Shown here one piece after another: positions 58,153 through 64,000 of a DNA stretch of 64,000 bases. Source of the DNA: Coffea arabica. Lineage: Eukaryota > Streptophyta > Magnoliopsida > Gentianales > Rubiaceae. The notes under the pieces are model-generated. The model saw only the letters and a list, made by a program, of their open reading frames with translations. It was not told the origin of the DNA and searched no databases. Numbering within the stretch: position 1 is the stretch's first letter; each line of letters opens with the position of its first letter. Made by a program: the position numbers and the translations under genes. The DNA lies in the NCBI RefSeq assembly GCF_036785885.1, contig NC_092312.1, positions 18,618,001 through 18,682,000 on the forward strand, given 5' to 3'.

Positions 58153-59267
58153 TGTTGACCTTGGTCCCTAACTTTTGATATTTACAAAATAATAGATAAT
58201 ACTAATATTTTTTTAAGAAATACTTTCAGTTATGAAGCAAATCAGATTCAAAGATCAAGTGCATTGAAAGGGATAAAGGCTGCTGAAAGCTGTCGGACGC
58301 TTGGATCGGACGTCCGATAATCATTGCGCAACTTCGGACGCATGAGGAACTCCACCACCAAACGTTCGAAGGAAATAAGATATTCTCCTTAACTCACTGA
58401 TCTCGATCGGATGCAAGTATCATACGTCTGATAGGTTCGTTCAAACTTGACGAAATCTATCGGACGCTCACAAAGACAATACCGGACGTCCGATAGAATT
58501 GAGATATTTCTTCTAACTTATTGTCTGCTTTTGGACGCAAGCACCGAACATCCGATAGAATTGAAGAAGATTTTTCAAACTCACTGCCTGCTGTCGGACG
58601 CATGCTTCGGATATACCGGACGTCCGATACTCTAACGGCTAGTTGACTCTTCAACTACTTTCTATCCGTTGGAAGCATTAATGAGACACTTTCTTGATCC
58701 TATATAAATAATGATTGGTTATATACTTCAAATAATTTTTGCATACTAAAGATACAAAAGATTTAGAGTAGTTTTAGTGAGAAAATACTCTCTAAGAAAG
58801 ATTTGTAGTTTTAGTGGTGTGAGATTCATTGTAAACTTTTCATTTATGAATGAATATTTCATGAGTGTAACTCTGTGAGGGTTGTCTTGAGGGATAGTAA
58901 AACTTTCTAACTTGACCGAGTGGAGTTCGGGACAAGGAAGAGGTGAACCTTCCTTTATACACAAGAGTTATTGTAATTCATCAACTTGAAGAACTTTGTT
59001 TGAATTAATCTACAAGCTCAAGAGGAGTTGGGTAATTAATTGGTTTGCAATTCATTATTTTTTATTTACTTATTGTTACGTTTGTGATCTTTACATTGCT
59101 TATCTCTTCTACTTCTCTCAAGTGATTTTGTTCATTCATTAATTGATTCATTGTGTGATCAATTAGAAAAGTGGGTAAATTTCATATTGAACAAAAAGTG
59201 CACATAATTTAATTAGATTTTTAATCAACCTAATTCACTCTCTCTTAGGTTGTCTTCGATCCTTACA
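58153..59267 (+). mobile_element. Solo LTR, Ty1/copia (SIRE/Maximus-like), fossil
   Basis: About 1.1 kb, beginning tgttgacc and ending ttaca, flanked by gaaat and gaagt (four of five bases alike). It has a TATA box (cctatataaata) near 58700. A series of rcggacgtccgata palindromes at about 58290-58630 is a feature I associate with SIRE-type LTRs. No internal region is present on either side, so it is a solo LTR left by recombination. It sits inside the Helitron-like element, so it is the younger of the two. Confidence 0.6.
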
Positions 59268-59288
59268 GAAGTAAATAAGAATTGTTAT

Positions 59289-59300
59289 CACTACAAGAAA
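59289..59300 (+). mobile_element. Possible CACTA transposon terminus
   Basis: cactacaagaaa is the classic start of CACTA (En/Spm) transposons. No matching inverted end was found within the window, so this may be a fragment or chance. Confidence 0.3.
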
Positions 59301-62210
59301 TAGAAAAATAACTAATTTCAAAAGGAATCATTAATAACAGAAGTCAATATTTAATGTTGAAAATAGGATTCTTAATAAATTTTATTATTAAGTGCGTTAT
59401 TAAGACATAGTGCATAGCACGAAATTTATAGAAAAGAAAAAGTTAATTGAATCCAATTAACTATATGTATTTGATCCATACGGTCAAATATAAATTCCTA
59501 TTTGAGCAAGGATTTATAAATTTCTATAAACCATTTCATTGTTAATCAAAACATACAGGTTATACTTATGCTAGGTTATAAGATTCACAATACTTCTCCG
59601 CTCAGATGGTGGGGAGTATTTAGGGTGTGGACCCACATCATAGGAGTCCATACACTTAAAGGACTCGATATAGTTGAAGTGATTTTTCAAAATAGGTAAA
59701 ATCTGTCTTGAGAATGTACTTTTATTTCCTATAAGAATTCTTATTATTATAGGATTTTTATTTTCTACCCAAAGTTACGTACTTTAAACAACTTAAATCA
59801 AGATAAATCTACTTTTAATGTTCTTATCAACATCTCTTTATATTCTTATCAATTCTTATTTCTTATGCTTACACTACATATAGCCTCTAATATATTAATT
59901 TCAAGTATTAAATTCATGGTTAGGTATTTTCAGTGCAAGCGGTTGGCACATTACAGCATCGATTTTGGATTTTCACTCCTCTTGGGTGCATCTTCTTTCA
60001 ATACATATTTTTTTTTTTAAAAAGGCATGTTGATGTTCAATTATAAAAGTTTAGTAACATATCTTGAATTTTTTTTTTGTTTCTATTTTCTGTTTGTTTT
60101 TTTATGAACACATAGAATTAGTAATATATCTTGAATTAGTAATAAATTTATCTTATATTTCATATATTATATCTCACACAATATTTTTATCTTTAATTTT
60201 GATAAATCATTATCAGATTGGTGGAACCGACAATCAATACCAACCTGAAGCATTTTCTTCCAAATCCCAATTAGTATAATAGATGATTTTAATCAACAAC
60301 ATTTCAATACACTTTATATGAATCATTTATCAGAGGGTTCAACAAAAATCACAGAGGAAGGGAATCCTCATAAAAAAATTTGCATGAGAAGATAGATTGA
60401 ATATACTATTTTACTTTTTTAAATTATAATCTTTACGTATTATTATACATAACATTGAATGTGATAAATCATTTATTTTTTTATTCTTAGTTATCCTGCT
60501 TTCTTATCATGCATTGATAATGAAAAATCAATAAATTCTGATTTGTACGAACAAATCGAGAAGAATGTTTAAACAGAAGAAAAACAAAAATAAGTTTCTG
60601 AAGAGTGGAATATTATTTGATACTGTTTATAGCACTTTTTATTTATTTTCAAGTTTTTGAATGTTATGGTATTGTCGAATGTTATTTTTTTTATTTTTGA
60701 ATTATTATTTACTGAATTAGATGTTCAAATTTATATTATAAGAATACTTTATATTACAATGCGCATATAGTAATATACTTAAGAAATGTTATAATAAAAT
60801 ATACATTAAGTTTGTATTTCATATCGACATTTTTATGAAATTGACTAAATAGTTTATTATTTTTCAAAAATTCCCGTTCAACGAACGGGTACAAAACTAG
60901 TTTCTTAGAATATAGTCGGGAAAAAAAGGTCAACTGTGCATAACTTTGATATAACTCTCGTATAAAACTATATCTACGTTATTATGATTTTTGTATATAA
61001 CATGCTATGGATTAATTTGTTAAAAGAAAATTTATAAAAGAATATTTTAAGAGTTAAATTATTAAAAAGTAACATTTTAAAAGTTAAATATCTTACATTA
61101 GTAAGCATGTTTTATTGAATATAGTTTACAAACATTTATTTTTCCAAAAAAAAATATTTTTTGTGAACATTTGTTTTAATCATCTGTTTATTTTATGTAC
61201 ATTACATTGTTATAGAATATCCCCTTTTGATTGAGCACTAGATAATAGAGGATTTTGAAGGTTTAAAATCAACAGATAGGGGGTTTAAATCTTATAAAAA
61301 AATAATACGGCATTGCGATTTTATTCGTTTTTATTTGGTACGAAGCGGAAAGAATGTCATTTATTATTACATTAGAGATCAATGGATGCAAAATAAGAAA
61401 TCTGTCTTGATTTTCACTTTAAAATTCTAAATAAAACAGTAAAATAGAAATCTGCCTTGATTAGCGCTTTAGAATTTTTTTGTTTTCCTCTTCAGCTACC
61501 AAATGATAAAAAACACTTCATAACTATTGTAAATGAGCAGTTTATTTATAGAAATCTTATAAATAATATTTATAAGTATTATAAATAATACGAGTTCATA
61601 TCTTCATGTTTGCGGTAGGAGCATAAATAATATGAGGCCATATGTACATTATTTTTTTAAAAAAAAAATCACCACAACCGCGTTCAGTCAACACGGTAGT
61701 GATGTAACCAAATCACATGGCTCTCTGTCAAAGGTTGTCATCCTGACCAAATGTCACGCCTTTTTTTTTTTTATCTGCTGCCTGCTACCCGATTTTTTTT
61801 AAAAAATTTTTTACCGCTTTCCTACCGTGCCCAGTTAGCACCGCAGGTATAATTTTGTACATTACCCTTGTCAAACATATATTTGACGGGATTTTTTTTT
61901 TGGTATATTCTGAGAATATAGTATACTACTACTATACTTGGTGTCATAATCCCCAAACTGTATATAGCGATAAGATATTGGGTCATAGAAAACCAAATAC
62001 CCAAATTAATTTGTACTGGTCTTCATCGATCTCACCATGGGCAATGAATATCTGCCCCTTTAATCTCAAAAGGTTAAATAGGAGGAGTATGGCTCTAAAT
62101 CTAGGAAACCACAAAATGTGAGAAATTACAAAATATAAAGTCCAACCTAAGACTGGGGACATTGCTAAAAAGAGAGAGCGAAAATAAGCGTAAGAGCATA
62201 AGACCCCTGG

Positions 62211-62385
62211 TAAGGACGCTGTCCATCAATATTGCCCGGAGGATCATAGTTGCAAGTAATAAACTACCATCCATTGGCGCATTTAGCTCTAGCACAACCC
62301 AAGTAGATGGACTCACGCCATACAACCTGAGTGTAGTGCAGGCACTCATCTCCAACACAAGAATTAGACTCATAGTCATGACTAA
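62211..62385 (-). pseudogene. PR-1 C-terminal fragment, cluster remnant 6
   Basis: Read on the minus strand it holds [20 protein letters not shown], a degraded [16 protein letters not shown], then a stop codon in place of the second Trp of the WW pair, then ICNYD-like TCNYDPPGNIDGQRPY with the normal stop codon lost. Everything upstream of the DY block is missing: the signal peptide, the first helices and the GENLA block. The LHYTQ form links it to PR-1 genes 1 and 2 rather than to its nearer neighbours. It lies beyond 10 kb of viral and transposon insertions. Confidence 0.85.
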
Positions 62386-64000
62386 TGAGGTCTTCCGGAA
62401 ATCCATCTTTTTCGTTTCCTTTGTGTGTTTCACTTCGACATAACAGATTGCTGGATGATGCCAACTATATATAGAGAAAGGTGACTAATTGGAGTAAAAT
62501 TTGATCTTTCCGTTAGATGCAACATGTGGATAGACGCAAATGATTTGGTAAGTATTTGATAAAGAATTTTGAAAGATTATTGAAGGCTGGAAACCCTTCT
62601 TCTCAAAACTTTCAAGGTAAATTGACATCATCTATTCATTAACTAATTTTTCCCCCTTTTCGCGTAGATAAAACACAGCTCAAAACGTGGTGGGGTTTGA
62701 GCCGTTTGGCTTAGTTCCGATGCCTACGGATATAAGACTTGATTTGTTCAAATTATTCAATCTTTTTAAAATCAAAATCAACACTTTGTAGTTTTTTTTT
62801 TCCCGTTAATCACATCAATGGTCAACTCGTTAAAGCCCTGATCATTCAAATCAACACCTGTGCCAACTTAATTAAATTGCATATATAGCACAGAGAGTGT
62901 TGTTCTCACGTCTTCCTAAACCAAATATTATCAAATTAGAGGTATTATTCTCGCAGAGAAGAGATATTTGCAGAATAACCCGTTTCTACTTTATTTGATT
63001 AACAGCCATTTCTCTACTACAACTGTTAGCGCAGAAAACGGGTAGCGAAAGATAACATACCGTCTTGAGACTTCTGATAATCAAGAAACGGGAAGGTAGT
63101 CATAGGCGGTGGAACGTGAACAATGTAAACAAGTTGTAGGACTTTGATTAGTGATCACAACAAAACGATCACTCTAACAATGAAGAAAAAGTATATGGGA
63201 CTTCAATAACTGTGAAGGAAAAACATAAGAATATAGCTACACGGTTGATTAATAACAAAGGGGACAAAAGGCAAAGTGAACTAATTAATGGAGAGGTATT
63301 TGATTACTGTGCCATTAATTACAATTCTCTCACCACTAATGTGAAGTGATCTTTCTCTTGAATGGACAAATGGAAAAGTGAGTACTATTCTAATTGTATT
63401 AAGGAGCAACCAAACTCTATTTTTCTAAACTAAGTTTAAAATCACATCTAATCTAGTTACCAAATAATAAATTCAATTCTAAACTTACAAAAATTCTAAA
63501 TAAACTTTTTATTTAGTTTTGCCAAGAGCAATGTACATTGCTTCTATATGTAGGTGAATAATCATGCATCCACTGCCATCCTGGCTAGGGAAGATCATTT
63601 ATCCGGCCCCATATAGAAATGAACCATAGAACCAGAATGGTAAAGTGTGAGTTGGTTGTGGCGAAGGCAACTTAGATCAGATTATTCACATGAAGTCGAA
63701 TACAGCGCCAAAAGAAAAAAAAACACAATTGATTTTTTTTTTTCGATTAAAAAGTTTAGATGATTTTGGTTCCGATCACGATCTCGAATCTATGATGATT
63801 AAAAACACAATGAAACTTTTATATGTACAGTGCATACAAACAGGTTCCTAAAGCTGTACATTATCCTAATACTTTTTTTTCACTTAGAATTATTCCAAAC
63901 TTTTAACTAGACTAATCCCCGAAAACTGTGTAGAATCTTGTCTCAAAGATATACACAGCAAAATAGCACACCAGAGTCAATTACGAGACCTGCTGGTAAC
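62386..64000. other. Intergenic, nothing recognised
   Basis: AT-rich DNA to the window edge; no gene, RNA or element that I can support. Confidence 0.45.

Larger units (their letters stand above)
57859..60900 (+). mobile_element. Non-autonomous Helitron, about 3.0 kb including a nested LTR
   Basis: The 5' end tcatatatatagataataaa follows an A. The 3' end has the perfect hairpin cccgttcaacgaacggg (60873-60889), then tacaaaa and CTAG, followed by T. A TC start, a short GC-rich hairpin, a CTRR end and A|T insertion are the Helitron signature. No Rep/helicase frame is present. Excluding the LTR at 58153-59267 it is about 1.9 kb. A repeat containing ctataagaatt (near 58000 and again near 59740) lies on both sides of the LTR. 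Confidence 0.65.
57165..61915. mobile_element. Element bounded by about 85-bp or longer inverted repeats with hairpin-rich ends
   Basis: Starting from aatataccaaaaaaaaaat, the left end (57176 on) and the right end (61912 back) stay alike for more than 80 bases (…gacaa..gg.t.gta.aaaattata.ctgc…). Both ends are rich in imperfect palindromes built on ccgctaccatgc / gcacgatagcgg. After removing the nested Helitron-like element at 57859-60900 it would be about 1.7 kb. No coding frame is seen. The true outer borders and target duplication are not resolved, so the family is open. Confidence 0.45.

Noticed and set aside
1-64000. CRISPR array, operon, or bacterial/phage system
   Set aside because: No spaced short repeats or prokaryotic genes. 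Introns, families and base composition are those of a plant nuclear genome.
1-64000. tRNA or rRNA genes
   Set aside because: I saw no complete cloverleaf or rRNA segment. Box A/B-like motifs were found only in SINE-like insertions.

Overview
The window is plant nuclear DNA, most likely from a eudicot. The evidence is spliced genes with GT/AG introns, plant-only families (type I MADS-box AGL62-like, DUF1005, XTH, PR-1), AT-rich intergenic DNA, and many MITEs, SINEs, a Helitron-like element, and fossils of a plant pararetrovirus and a copia-type LTR. I cannot name the species. No prokaryotic features are present.

Region 1 (1-22539) is a head-to-tail tandem array with a unit of about 5,065 bp: four near-identical units, the first starting at the window edge, plus a truncated and more diverged fifth. 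Each full unit carries one intronless type I (M-alpha) MADS-box gene related to AGL62, with its own TATA box, a Tourist-like MITE downstream and a possible Helitron 3' end upstream. Units 1 and 2 share a one-base frameshift that removes the C-terminal half of the protein. Units 3 and 4 encode the full 241 residues. The array looks very young.

Region 2 (22540-35200) starts with a cluster of four short inverted-repeat elements. It then has a two-exon DUF1005 gene (+), two SINE-like insertions, a single-exon gene for a membrane-anchored Glu/Asp-rich protein (-) with a probable long 5'UTR intron, a MITE with a pyrimidine/purine core, and a four-exon GH16 xyloglucan endotransglucosylase/hydrolase gene (+).

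Region 3 (35880-52390) is a PR-1 (CAP superfamily) cluster, all on the minus strand: four intact intronless genes and one frameshifted pseudogene. A further broken fragment lies at 62.2 kb. Spaces between them hold diverged segmental duplications, a tandem repeat of about 50 bp, two elements with terminal inverted repeats and clear target-site duplications, and nested Tourist-like MITEs.

Region 4 (52735-61915) is a transposon and virus graveyard. It has a rearranged, broken endogenous caulimovirid (pararetrovirus), then an inverted-repeat-bounded element rich in short hairpins. That element contains a Helitron-like element, which in turn contains a solo LTR. The PR-1 fragment and about 1.6 kb of featureless DNA follow.

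The genes do not form one pathway. Two young or ongoing local gene amplifications (AGL62-like regulators, and PR-1 defence proteins carrying C-terminal CAPE-type peptides) dominate the biology. Several features were judged by eye without alignment software, so element borders are approximate unless a target-site duplication is stated.
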